The notes under the pieces: generated by a model | The model's database searches: none | What the model was told of the DNA's origin: nothing | The model's input: the letters and a program-made list of their open reading frames with translations, nothing else | Shown here: positions 7,153 to 14,400 of the stretch, one piece after another | Position numbering within the stretch: the first letter of the stretch is position 1 | Layout: each line of letters begins with the position of its first letter | Program-made: the position numbers and the translations under genes | Assembly: GCA_017883235.1 (NCBI GenBank) | Contig: JADGNY010000073.1 | Coordinates: forward strand, 1 to 35,077 | From: Thermoanaerobaculia bacterium | GTDB taxonomy: Bacteria; Acidobacteriota; Thermoanaerobaculia; Gp7-AA8 | Direction: 5' to 3' | Length of the DNA: 35,077 nt

Positions 7153-7741
7153 TCCAGTTGTCAGCGCAAACGGTGCTTGGGTCGGCCTGTCGTTCCTGAC
7201 ACTAGTTTTGGTGTTTCAGTACATCTACCTGCCAACGCTGGTTGATGGTTTTCGGGACCGCCTGTTCGGCATCCGGCGCGAGCTATTACTCCTCGTTGCT
7301 CAGGAGCGATTGCCCGCAAACGATCCTGCATACGTCGCGTTGCGCCACACCATCAACGGATTCGTGCGGTACGCGGAGCGTGTCACGTTCCTTCGCGGCG
7401 TCTTCATCCCGACGCTAGTGATGTTGATCAGCTCTAAGCGCGAACGCAAAATAGTGGCTAGGCTGGGAGTGCCAGATCACACGCTCACAAAAACATCAGA
7501 CCCCAATGTTAAGGAAAAGCTACGCGAACTCGAATACCGCGCGCAAAAGGCTACGGCGCTGCACGTTCTTGCCTCGTCACCGATAGCATGGATCGCTGCG
7601 GCGGTCCTCGTTCTGCCGCTTTTGGTGTTAGTCGCGGCTCTAGCTGGCAGCATTACTGCCGCCAAAGCCAGTCAGCGAAAGATCGTCGAACGAGTGTCCG
7701 ACCGGGCCGCATGCGAGGTCGAACTTCTCTGCAACGCTTGA
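7142..7741 (+). CDS. Membrane protein of unknown function (cassette gene 2)
   Basis: The product is 199 aa. A first TM segment at about 12-33 is followed by a conserved-looking FRDRLFGIRRELLLL block and ALRHTINGFVRYAERVTF, a hydrophobic stretch at about 84-95, a Lys/Glu-rich middle, and a second strong TM at about 147-172. I recall similar uncharacterised proteins with FRxRLFxxRDEL motifs in many bacteria but no function. It overlaps the preceding gene by 11 nt and surely works with it. The pair is bracketed by the 212-bp duplication. A defence or stress role is a guess from context only. Confidence 0.68.
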   Translation: MHFDPVVSANGAWVGLSFLTLVLVFQYIYLPTLVDGFRDRLFGIRRELLLLVAQERLPANDPAYVALRHTINGFVRYAERVTFLRGVFIPTLVMLISSKRERKIVARLGVPDHTLTKTSDPNVKEKLRELEYRAQKATALHVLASSPIAWIAAAVLVLPLLVLVAALAGSITAAKASQRKIVERVSDRAACEVELLCNA

Positions 7742-7884
7742 CGACGCCATCGGTCAGTGGGTGTCGGCCCATTCGCCAGTGCGAAGTGATTCGCGCGATT
7801 CGATGAGCGCAACGAGGTCCGACATCTCTCGGCACCTCTCGAAGATCGAGAATCGCCCCTCTGGTTCTCATACGCCGTGCAGTC

Positions 7885-8096
7885 CTACTGCGGCCACCGA
7901 AGCGCGGCGGTGAAGCCCGGGATCGCCGTGGCCAGGTAGTCCGAGTGCGCGGACACGACATCCAGCAGCTCTCGCGCGAGGACGACGTCGACGGACTTGC
8001 CGTCGCGGTCGGCGAGGCGTTCCAGGGCCAGGATCTCGAGGCGGGGGATGCGCACTTCCAGGTCGGCCAGGCGGAGGAGCTCGGGGATGGCGTCGG
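7885..8096. repeat. 212-bp direct repeat, right copy
   Basis: This is the right-hand partner of 6224-6435 and forms the 3' end of the 7885-8274 gene. It ends close to the heptamer-repeat insertion inside that gene. Confidence 0.9.
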
Positions 8097-8274
8097 CGAG
8101 GCCGGCGCACCAGAAACCAGAAATCAGAAACCAGAAACCAGAAAGGGCGCTTGTGCCTTTGATGTTTTGCGGGTCCGGCAGCGGCATGCAGAGGATCTCG
8201 GCGGCGTCGCGGATGGAGTAGGTGTCCTTCGACTCCAGGAAGAGGCGGCGGATGTGCGTGGCGGCGTCGGTCAT
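7885..8274 (-). CDS. Small protein, possible HTH, with in-frame repeat insertion
   Basis: The product is 129 aa. ATG 8274 was chosen because AGGAGA lies about 9-10 nt upstream; the open frame extends further without a site. The N-terminus (TDAATHIRRLFLESKDTYSIRD) followed by AAEIL resembles a winged or MerR-like helix-turn-helix entry, which is weak. Residues about 42-58 (GTSALSGFWFLISGFWC) are encoded by a run of ACCAGAA heptamers and look like an insertion separating MPLP from DAIPELLRLADLEV. The C-terminal half is the duplicated portion. No function is recognised. Confidence 0.6.
   Translation of the reverse strand: MTDAATHIRRLFLESKDTYSIRDAAEILCMPLPDPQNIKGTSALSGFWFLISGFWCAGLADAIPELLRLADLEVRIPRLEILALERLADRDGKSVDVVLARELLDVVSAHSDYLATAIPGFTAALRWPQ
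8109..8143. repeat. Five tandem ACCAGAA heptamers
   Basis: Four exact copies and one ATCAGAA variant form 35 bp inside a coding frame. A heptamer run can slip and change the frame, so phase variation is conceivable. It may equally be a small dispersed-repeat insertion. Confidence 0.85.
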
Positions 8275-8309
8275 GGCATGATTCTCCTGCGGGAACGGGT
8301 GAGGCACCG

Positions 8310-8587
8310 TCATCGGGCATTCGTCTTGAGCCACTCAGATATCGTGTAGCAATAGTCCACATATGTGAGTCGACGTGCGTTCAGGTGTGTCACAGCGGCG
8401 ACCGCCGGAAGGTTGCGCTTAAAGCGACGATATCTCGCCGTAATGTATTCCGCGCCGGGAATGTCGAGAAGCCCCGATTCGATGCGGAGCCAGTTGCGAA
8501 CGACTTCGCTGGCTCGCGTCGGGCTATCGTTATGTTCGGACAATTGATAAATACGTTTTGCTCATAGACTCGCCGGGAAACGCCCAT
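8310..8587 (-). pseudogene. Internally deleted FINCP-type (defence-like) protein gene
   Basis: The upstream frame (8587 to about 8540) begins MGVSRRVYEQNVFINCPN, typical of a family starting NVFINCPFDxxY. The neighbouring frame (8543-8310) encodes NDSPTRASEVVRNWLR then YRRFKRNLPAV and LTYVDYCYTISEWL, which I recognise as the C-terminus of that family (VRNWLR...LPALC...LTFNDY...EWL). The middle (over 100 residues in intact members) is missing and the frame is shifted at the junction. Intact proteins are about 180-200 aa and often lie in accessory, defence-rich regions; function unknown to me. Confidence 0.6.
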
Positions 8588-8588
8588 T

Positions 8589-8912
8589 CTAAAGCGCTTT
8601 GCCGGGTTTTGCGCCGACTAGAGCAGACGGGGTTGACGTCGTCCTGACCGCCAGACGGATCAGCGGCACGCCGACTTCGCTGCGGCCGAACGGGGAGAGA
8701 TAGTTTCGTGAGATCTTCGTTACCACGAAGCGTTTCCTGCTCGCGGAACGCCGTTTCGGCGACACGGCTGGCTTTTGCTTTCCAGCAGCACGTTTCCGGG
8801 GTACGTTAGCCTTGATTGACGCGGCTTCCGAGCCGCTCTTTCGCGGTTTTCGCGTGGGAGTCATCGTGCGCCGTGCCGCCGTTGCGTCCGCACTGGTCTT
8901 TTTCCCTGCCAT
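8589..8912 (-). CDS. Small basic (Lys/Arg-rich) protein
   Basis: The product is 107 aa. ATG 8912 is chosen because GGAGAGG lies about 12 nt upstream. Residues 1-65 are dominated by Lys, Arg, Ala, Ser and Thr (KKTSADATAARR, TPTRKPRKSGS, RKRAAGKQKP), like a disordered histone H1-type nucleic-acid-binding tail. Residues 66-107 (FVVTKISRNYLSPFGRSEVG...) look folded but are unrecognised. The stop lies 2 nt from the start codon of the pseudogene downstream. A second Lys/Ala-rich protein is encoded 0.75 kb away. Confidence 0.55.
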   Translation of the reverse strand: MAGKKTSADATAARRTMTPTRKPRKSGSEAASIKANVPRKRAAGKQKPAVSPKRRSASRKRFVVTKISRNYLSPFGRSEVGVPLIRLAVRTTSTPSALVGAKPGKAL

Positions 8913-9074
8913 CGCAAAAGTATACCTCTCCAAGCGTGGAACCGCTAACGCACTGCCGGTGTCGTCCTGGTTGCGACAAAACGAACGGTCGGACCTTCGG
9001 TTCGCATGCTGCATCGATGCCGAGGGAGGCCAGCGTCACACGGTGTCCAGTTGGTCGTGGCCGAGAATCTTTTG

Positions 9075-9133
9075 AACCACAGAGGCACAGAGGACACAGA
9101 GACAACCTCTGTGATCTCTGTGTCTCTGTGGTT
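9075..9133. repeat. CACAGAG-type imperfect inverted repeat
   Basis: AACCACAGAG at the left edge mirrors CTCTGTGGTT at the right. The interior is built of CACAGAG/CTCTGTG words, able to form a long imperfect hairpin. A related, decayed copy lies at 9544-9587. Such elements are dispersed in several soil phyla (general knowledge). Confidence 0.75.
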
Positions 9134-9264
9134 ATATTGATTTTGAGGAACCGCCGCCCATACGTTTCCTGCACTGCCGCCGCCCATCCGGCACCACATC
9201 TGGCATCGATGTTGCCCTGACGAGGCTCCAACACCCCAACGACTTCTTCGAAAGGAACCCGCCC

Positions 9265-9543
9265 ATGACCTTCACGTTACCGGGGCTCATCCTCTTCATC
9301 ATCATCGCGGCCATCTGCGGCGCCATAGGCAAGGCCATCGCCGGCGGGGTTCGGGGAGGTCTTATCGTTTCGATTGCCCTCGGTTTCATCGGAGCCGTCC
9401 TCGGGCCGTGGGTGGCGCACAAACTGAAGCTGCCGGAGCCCTTCATGGTTCAGATCAGCGGACATCCCTTTCCGATCCTCTGGTCGATCATCGGCGCCGC
9501 CCTCTTCGTAGCGATCCTCCACCTGTTTTCCCGTCGGAGGTGA
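9265..9543 (+). CDS. GlsB/YeaQ/YmgE-family small membrane protein
   Basis: The product is 92 aa. Three hydrophobic segments (about 5-24, 34-52, 68-88) have glycine-rich packing: IIAAICGAIGKAIAGG, GFIGAVLGPWVA and IIGAALFVAILHLF. This matches the 'transglycosylase-associated'/GlsB family of inner-membrane proteins linked to general stress and membrane integrity. Biochemical function is not settled. GAAAGGAACC precedes ATG 9265 with good spacing. It is monocistronic, lying between two CACAGAG-type repeats with a hairpin downstream. Confidence 0.8.
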   Translation: MTFTLPGLILFIIIAAICGAIGKAIAGGVRGGLIVSIALGFIGAVLGPWVAHKLKLPEPFMVQISGHPFPILWSIIGAALFVAILHLFSRRR

Positions 9544-9587
9544 CGAGACACCGAGGACACCGAGACGACCTCTGTGTCTGTGTAGTG
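9544..9587. repeat. Decayed CACAGAG/ACACCGAG repeat
   Basis: GAGACACCGAGGACACCGAG followed by CTCTGTGTCTGTG is a degenerate version of the 9075-9133 element, directly after the glsB-like stop. Confidence 0.6.
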
Positions 9588-9622
9588 ACCAGCCAGGCAT
9601 CGGCCGCGGTGGAAGCCCTGGA

Positions 9623-9647
9623 GTTGCCGGAGACACGCTCCGGCAAC
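9623..9647. terminator. Bidirectional hairpin between convergent genes
   Basis: A perfect 10-bp stem (9623-9632 / 9638-9647) with a 5-nt loop sits between the convergent GlsB-like and Lys/Ala-rich genes. A short T-run (CCCGTTTC) follows on the plus strand. It probably terminates both. Confidence 0.6.
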
Positions 9648-9655
9648 CCGTTTCA

Positions 9656-9955
9656 TCAGATCTTCTTCGCGGCCTTCTTCAGCGAGCGCGCGCTGGAGTT
9701 GAGCGCGTCCTTGGCCATCGAGCGGGCCTGTTTCATCCCTTTTTCAACCTGCTTCCCGACGGCTTTGCGCGCCTGCTTCACCGCCGGCTCGGCGGCTTTC
9801 TTGAACGCCTTGATCTTCGGGGCCGCGGCCTTCTTCAGGGCCTTGATCTTCGGAGCGGCGGCCTTCCCGGCGGCCTCATAGGCTTCGACGCTCTTCTTCG
9901 CAACGGTCTTGGCGACGTTCTTCGCCGCCTTCTGGATGTCTTTCTTCTGGACCAT
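9656..9955 (-). CDS. Lys/Ala-rich helical protein (histone H1/apolipoprotein-like)
   Basis: The product is 99 aa. A strong GGAGG lies 7 nt upstream of ATG 9955. The sequence is nearly all Ala, Lys, Val and Glu, with a tandem motif AAAPKIKALKK / AAAPKIKAFKK (about 32-55) and KAAKNVAKTVAKK at the start. It should form long amphipathic or basic helices, so DNA compaction or membrane association are both plausible. No conserved domain is recognised. The low complexity makes homology unreliable. Confidence 0.7.
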   Translation of the reverse strand: MVQKKDIQKAAKNVAKTVAKKSVEAYEAAGKAAAPKIKALKKAAAPKIKAFKKAAEPAVKQARKAVGKQVEKGMKQARSMAKDALNSSARSLKKAAKKI

Positions 9956-10027
9956 GTAAAAGCCTCCTTCGTTGATGGACATCTACCTTAGCACGCGATA
10001 TGCGGGTGACGTTCCAGGAACTGATCG

Positions 10028-10186
10028 CTACTTCGCTCCCGCGACCGGCGGTGGCGCGCCGTGAATCTGATCGAGCTGCCCGCGAAATTCGCGCGCCCAT
10101 GCTCCGAACGCGTTCTCCACATCACCCCATCGGCGATAGGAGCCCAGCCCGCTCAGGAAGGTGAGTGCTGCACAGAATTTGATCAT
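10028..10186 (-). CDS. 52-aa small protein overlapping the DUF885 gene
   Basis: ATG 10186-10184 overlaps the DUF885 stop in an ATGA (4-nt overlap), with GGAG about 8 nt upstream, so it is translationally coupled. The product starts MIKFCAALTFLSGLGSYRRW, a short hydrophobic N-terminus, followed by an amphipathic helix (VENAFGAWAREFRGQLDQI) and a Pro-rich end. No family is recognised. Coupling to a secreted hydrolase suggests an accessory role (inference). It is short enough to be missed by annotation. Confidence 0.55.
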   Translation of the reverse strand: MIKFCAALTFLSGLGSYRRWGDVENAFGAWAREFRGQLDQIHGAPPPVAGAK

Positions 10187-11940
10187 CGCGCGCTCCTTTG
10201 TGAATCGATCCAGCGATCGACGTTGGCTTCCAGGACGCTGAGCGGCACGGCGCCGCTGCCGAGGACGACGTCGTGAAACTCGCGGACATCGAAACGGGTG
10301 CCGAGCGCTCCCTCGGCGCGTTTGCGGAGCTCTTTGATCTTCAGCTCCCCGAGCTTGTACGCCAGCGCCTGGCCCGGCCACGAAATGTAGCGGTCGACCT
10401 CGGTCTCGACTTCGTGAAGAGGAAGAGCGGTACGGCTGGCCAGATAATCGATCGCCTGCTGCCGCGTCCAGCCCATCGAATGGATGCCGGTGTCGACCAC
10501 CAGCCGGCAGGCGCGCCACATCTCGTAGGTCAGGCGTCCGAAGTTCGAGTAGGGGTCCATGTAGATCCCCGCCTCGATGCCGAGCCACTCGCAGTAAAGC
10601 CCCCACCCTTCGCCGAACGCGGAGTTGTACGAGTAGCGGCGGAAATTCGGCAGATCGCCGAGCTCCCGCGCCAGCGAGATCTGGAGATGATGGCCGGGAA
10701 CCGCTTCGTGCAGCGTCAGCGCCTCGAGGTTGTAGAGCGGACGGCTCTCCAGCATGTAGGTGTTGACCCAGTAGATGCCCGGCTGTGTGCTTCCCTGCGC
10801 TGGACTGACGTAACGGCCGCTGGTGTACTTCGGGGCGATGTCCGCCGGAACCGGCTCGACGGTGTAGGGAAGCCGCGGCAGCGTTTTGAAGAGCGACGGC
10901 AACTTCCCGTCGATCCTCTTGGCGATGCGCGAGGCACGGGACAGAAGCTCCTCCGGTGTCTTCGCGTAGAAACGCGGATCGGTGCGCAGGAAGACGAGAA
11001 ATGCCGGGAAGTCCCCCTGGAACCCGGTCTCCTTGATTACCGCGTTCATCTCCGCCGAGATCCGGTCGACTTCGCTGAGCCCGATCTTGTGGATCTCCTC
11101 GGGGGTGAGATTGAGCGTGGTGAACTCGCGAATCTTGAACGCGTAGTAGGCGCGGCCGTCGGGCAGCTCGGAAGCAGCAATCGTTGAGCGCGCTTTCGGC
11201 AGGTATTCATTGCGGAAGAAGTCGAGGAACTCGCGGTAGCCGACGACCGCTCCCTCCATCACCGCGGCCCGTCCCTCCTGCCGCAATCGCTCCTGCTCCG
11301 ATTGCGGAACGGAGGAAGGGAACTTCGCGAACGGAGCCCAGAACACGCTCTTCGTTGGATCGTCGACGATGTGCGCGGTGATGGTCGAGTCGTAGCCGTC
11401 GAGCGTGGCGCGCGGAATGGTCATGCCGCGCTTGATGCCGATCCGCATCAGCGCGATCTCTTCACGAACATAGCGCGGCCAGGCCTTGAGCCGGCTGATG
11501 TAGTTCTCGTAATCCTTGACCGTGGCCAGCGGAACGTCCTTCGGCAATCGCGAAAAGCCGGAGTGGAATCCCGAGTCGGCATTGAACGGAACCTGGTAGT
11601 CGCCGAGCTCGAACGATGTGGCCGAATCCTCGAGGCGCTGCTTGAAGATGTCGTAGTTCACGATCTCCGCGACCGGCAGCTTCGATCGATCGATGCCCGC
11701 CAGCTCCGCCAGCGTCGCCTTCGTCTGCGCGTGCCGCCGCTCGAGGTCGGCAAGAGTCACTGATGGCAGCCGGTCGTCGTACTCATGCCTTCCGACCGAC
11801 GTGGCGAACAACGGATTTTCCCTGAGCTGCGTTTCCCACGTTCGATCGAACAGCGCGTGAAGACGAGCGACCTCATCGGACGCGTAGGCGGATACAGCGA
11901 GCAGAGAAACGGCGACGAGGAGCGAAAGTCGTAGTTTCAT
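10183..11940 (-). CDS. Secreted DUF885-family hydrolase (putative metallopeptidase)
   Basis: The product is 585 aa with a clear Sec signal (MKLRLSLLVAVSLLAVSAYA, cleavage near 20). It carries the DUF885 hallmark HEAVPGHHLQ (411-420), followed by the conserved EGWGLYCEWLG (about 450) and YISWPGQALAYKLGELKI near the C-terminus, the usual DUF885 order and length. HExxxHH-type residues imply a zinc-dependent peptidase, but no biochemical activity is generally established. The start follows the signal peptide. The gene overlaps a 52-aa gene downstream. Periplasmic or lipid-anchored location is expected; there is no lipobox Cys. Confidence 0.88.
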   Translation of the reverse strand: MKLRLSLLVAVSLLAVSAYASDEVARLHALFDRTWETQLRENPLFATSVGRHEYDDRLPSVTLADLERRHAQTKATLAELAGIDRSKLPVAEIVNYDIFKQRLEDSATSFELGDYQVPFNADSGFHSGFSRLPKDVPLATVKDYENYISRLKAWPRYVREEIALMRIGIKRGMTIPRATLDGYDSTITAHIVDDPTKSVFWAPFAKFPSSVPQSEQERLRQEGRAAVMEGAVVGYREFLDFFRNEYLPKARSTIAASELPDGRAYYAFKIREFTTLNLTPEEIHKIGLSEVDRISAEMNAVIKETGFQGDFPAFLVFLRTDPRFYAKTPEELLSRASRIAKRIDGKLPSLFKTLPRLPYTVEPVPADIAPKYTSGRYVSPAQGSTQPGIYWVNTYMLESRPLYNLEALTLHEAVPGHHLQISLARELGDLPNFRRYSYNSAFGEGWGLYCEWLGIEAGIYMDPYSNFGRLTYEMWRACRLVVDTGIHSMGWTRQQAIDYLASRTALPLHEVETEVDRYISWPGQALAYKLGELKIKELRKRAEGALGTRFDVREFHDVVLGSGAVPLSVLEANVDRWIDSQRSAR

Positions 11941-12025
11941 TTCGGGGAAGCTTACCGCGTGCCGCGAAGAAGGCGCGCGTTGGTGACGTATTCAGGAAGC
12001 CGGATCTGGCTTCCAAATCGCATTC

Positions 12026-12265
12026 TCAGCGGAGTGCCTCGAAGTCGCGATCCGTCAGGACACTCTCCTCGGGTGTGGCCAGGAGGACGCCGGTGCCGAG
12101 TAGCCTCTCCCATGGCTTGGCTTCAGTCGCTCGCACCGGCGTTGCCGGGAGCAATCGGGCGACGATTTCGCCGTCACGAACGATCTCCACGGTCTCACCA
12201 TCACGTTCGAGATCGCGAATGATCTCTACGCATCGGGCCTTAAGTTCGGTGATGGAGACAGTCAT
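12026..12265 (-). CDS. Orphan Phd/YefM-type antitoxin
   Basis: The product is 79 aa. The N-terminus MTVSITELKARCVEIIRDLE, then GETVEIVRDGEIVARLLP, is the classical prevent-host-death fold that binds its own operator and a toxin. The C-terminal LLGTGVLLATPEESVLTDRDF is the toxin-binding type of tail. No PIN or other toxin gene follows: the next gene downstream on this strand is the DUF885 hydrolase. It is either an orphan or a solitary regulator. A weak AAGGG lies upstream of ATG 12265. Confidence 0.82.
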   Translation of the reverse strand: MTVSITELKARCVEIIRDLERDGETVEIVRDGEIVARLLPATPVRATEAKPWERLLGTGVLLATPEESVLTDRDFEALR

Positions 12266-12333
12266 TTGAAACCCTTATCGACAATACACCAGGGCGAAGA
12301 GTAGCATTCCGAGCATCATCGATCACCTCTCGT

Positions 12334-12576
12334 ATGGCAAAGCTGAGGAAGAACCTGTCGCTCGATCCCGAAGCCGTCGCCAGGGGCGAGCGGTACTGCA
12401 AGCTGCACGAAACGAACCTTTCGCAGCTCGTCAACCGCTTTCTCTCGAGCCTGCCCCTGAACGATAACCCGAGGACTCGTCTCACTCCCGCGGTTAGCCG
12501 TTTGATTGGCTTGGTATCCGACCAGAACGCGCTAGAGCACTACCGCCAGCATCTGGTCGAGAAGTACGGCCGTTGA
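12334..12576 (+). CDS. DUF6364-like ribbon-helix-helix antitoxin, partner missing
   Basis: The product is 80 aa. KLRKNLSLDPEAVARGERYCKLHETNLSQLVNRFL has the strand-helix-helix pattern of small RHH antitoxins that precede PIN toxins; the DUF6364 assignment is from memory. The C-terminal part (LEHYRQHLVEKYGR) would normally run into a toxin gene. Instead, immediately after the stop codon lies a TonB-receptor fragment in the same frame, so the toxin has been lost or replaced. No clear Shine-Dalgarno before ATG 12334. Confidence 0.65.
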   Translation: MAKLRKNLSLDPEAVARGERYCKLHETNLSQLVNRFLSSLPLNDNPRTRLTPAVSRLIGLVSDQNALEHYRQHLVEKYGR

Positions 12577-12792
12577 TCATCCACGTTCAATCCCAAGCTG
12601 CCGGCGTACGACATCGTCAACCTGCGCTTCGGCGTGCTGGTCAACAAGTGGGATACGGCGCTCTTCGTCAACAACCTCACGAACGAGACGGCGTTTCTGG
12701 CACTGGATCAGGAGCGCGGAACGCGCGCGCGCGTCGGCTACCTGACCAACCAGCCTCGTACCATCGGCATCAGTACGCGAGTGAATTTCTAA
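12577..12792 (+). pseudogene. C-terminal fragment of a TonB-dependent receptor
   Basis: There is no start codon. The frame reads FNPKLPAYDIVNLRFGVLV, VNNLTNETAFLALDQERG, GYLTNQPRTIGI and ends STRVNF-stop. Beta-strand alternation, the NLTNE(T/K) motif, QPRTIGI and the terminal Phe are typical of the last strands of TonB-dependent outer-membrane receptors. It starts abruptly at the antitoxin stop codon, so about 90% of the gene is missing. Confidence 0.8.
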
Positions 12793-12804
12793 AGGGAGAT
12801 CGAT

Positions 12805-13055
12805 ATCTCCGATAACGGGGTTACCCGGCGGACGTTTCTGGAATGCGTCGGGGCGGCTGCTGTTGCCAGCCGCCTCGACGCACAGGCTCTCTCCGGCAAG
12901 TCTCGGCCGCGCATCGCTGTGATCGGCAGCGGCGCGTTCGGCGGCTGGACGGCGCTCCACCTGGCCGGCCTCGGCACGCAGGTTGCGCTGATCGATTCGT
13001 GGGGAGCGGGAAATCCGCGCTCCAGTTCGGGCGGCGAAACCCGCGTCATCCGCGT
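12805..13055 (+). pseudogene. N-terminal fragment of a Tat-exported FAD oxidoreductase (DAO family)
   Basis: After a good Shine-Dalgarno (AAAGGGAG) the frame reads [13 protein letters not shown] then [10 protein letters not shown], a twin-arginine signal. It continues with the dinucleotide-binding [21 protein letters not shown], then LIDSWGAGN and [11 protein letters not shown], as in sarcosine/amino-acid oxidase-like DAO proteins. The expected start codon is ATC, and the sequence breaks off at the end of the fabF-like gene. It would normally be a 400-aa enzyme. Order and spacing suggest it followed the TonB receptor in one operon. Confidence 0.78.
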
Positions 13056-14290
13056 CATATCGCCTTCGCGATCAGCACCGCGTTCGTTCCTCCGAACGCG
13101 AACGAGTTCGACATCACGCAGCGAATGTTCTGATCGGGCCGTCCGATGCCCGGGACGTAGTCGAGGTCACAGTCCGGATCGGGAACATCGAGATGGGCGG
13201 TAGGGGGGATGGCCTGGTGCTTCATCGCCAGCAACGCGATGGCGAATTCGAGCGCGCCCGCGCCGCCCAGCAGATGGCCGTGCATCGACTTCGTTGAGGT
13301 GACGGGGACGTTGTAGGCGCGGTCGCCGAAGACCTTCTTGATTGCCCGCGTCTCCGTCACATCGTTCAACACGGTGGCGGTTCCGTGGGCGTTCACGTAG
13401 TCGATCTCGCCGGGGGTGATGCCGGCGTCCTCGAGCGCCAGCGTGATGGTCAGAGCCTGTCCATCGACCGAGGGTTTGGTGATGTGCTGGTAATCATTGC
13501 TGGAGCCATAGCCGGCGATCTCGGCGTAGATGCGGGCGCCCCGGCGGATCGCTGCCTCCCGCTCCTCGAGCGTGATCATGGCCGCCCCTTCGCCGAGGAC
13601 CAGTCCCGTGCGGCTTTTCGAAAACGGGCGGCATGATGCGGATGGATCGGAGGCCGGAATCGCCAGGATATGCATCGCCTCCCACGACTTGAAGAATCCG
13701 AAGGTCAGTGGCGCCTCCGCCCCCCCGGCGATCATGACGTCGGCGTAGCCGTGACGGATCTGGCGGAACGCTTCTCCAATGGATACCGACGACGACGCGC
13801 AGGCGCAGGAGTAGGTGAGGTCCGGCCCTCCAAGACCGTGCTGGATGGCCACATGGCCGGCGGAGGCATTGTTCATCACCTTCAGCACCGTCAGCGGTTT
13901 CACGCGGTCGGGATCGCGCAGCAGCAATTGGGTGAACGTTTCCTCGAGCGCGTTCGATGCTCCCATGCCCGTGCCGACCGACACGCCGGCGCGGTTCCTG
14001 TTTTCAGCCGTGAATTCAATGCCCGCGTCCTTCACCGCCATCGCCGCCGCGGCGATCGTGAACTGGCTGACGCGGTCGAGGTGATCGGTCCTCTGCTGCG
14101 GAAGATAGTGGGCGGGATCAAAGTCAACGCTCGCGCCGATGCTCGTGTGCGGCCCTTTCGGTCCTTGTGCGATGACCTCGCGGACTCCTGAGCGGCCCTC
14201 CATCAGTTTGGAGAACATCGTGTCGGGATCGTTCCCGAGCGGGGAGATCACGCCAAGTCCGGTGACGACGACCCGTCTGTGTTCTGACAT
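13055..14290 (-). CDS. fabF: Beta-ketoacyl-ACP synthase II (FabF-type)
   Basis: The product is 411 aa, the normal KAS II length. [19 protein letters not shown] is the family's start, so ATG 14290 is used though the open frame runs to 14446. The catalytic Cys164 (YSCACASSS, one extra Cys nearby), His in NAHGTAT and His in [14 protein letters not shown] form the C-H-H triad for decarboxylative Claisen condensation of malonyl-ACP in cytoplasmic fatty acid or polyketide synthesis. There is no acpP, fabG or fabD next door, so it may be a secondary ketosynthase rather than the housekeeping FabF. Its stop abuts the oxidoreductase fragment. No strong Shine-Dalgarno. Confidence 0.9.
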   Translation of the reverse strand: MSEHRRVVVTGLGVISPLGNDPDTMFSKLMEGRSGVREVIAQGPKGPHTSIGASVDFDPAHYLPQQRTDHLDRVSQFTIAAAAMAVKDAGIEFTAENRNRAGVSVGTGMGASNALEETFTQLLLRDPDRVKPLTVLKVMNNASAGHVAIQHGLGGPDLTYSCACASSSVSIGEAFRQIRHGYADVMIAGGAEAPLTFGFFKSWEAMHILAIPASDPSASCRPFSKSRTGLVLGEGAAMITLEEREAAIRRGARIYAEIAGYGSSNDYQHITKPSVDGQALTITLALEDAGITPGEIDYVNAHGTATVLNDVTETRAIKKVFGDRAYNVPVTSTKSMHGHLLGGAGALEFAIALLAMKHQAIPPTAHLDVPDPDCDLDYVPGIGRPDQNIRCVMSNSFAFGGTNAVLIAKAI

Positions 14291-14364
14291 CAAGCGGATT
14301 TTGACATGGTCGCGGGGTTCGCGGTTGCGCGGTCTCGCGGTGGGCGCAACGCAGCAACCCGCTG

Positions 14365-14391
14365 AGCCGGAGCGCTCGACGCACTCCGGCT
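14365..14391 (-). terminator. Hairpin downstream of the 14401-14994 gene
   Basis: AGCCGGAG (14365-14372) pairs with CTCCGGCT (14384-14391), 10 nt after the stop of the minus-strand gene. The following plus-side bases, read on the minus strand, give no T-tract. Confidence 0.45.
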
Positions 14392-14400
14392 TCAGAAAAG

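Noticed and set aside
8589-8912. SymE-like toxin suggested by VPLIRL near the C-terminus
   Set aside because: The following GRWL..AGF core of SymE is missing, so the similarity is too short.
12919-13203. Plus-strand ORF extending the oxidoreductase fragment
   Set aside because: After about 13050 it is antisense to fabF and loses all similarity; only the first part is a real remnant.
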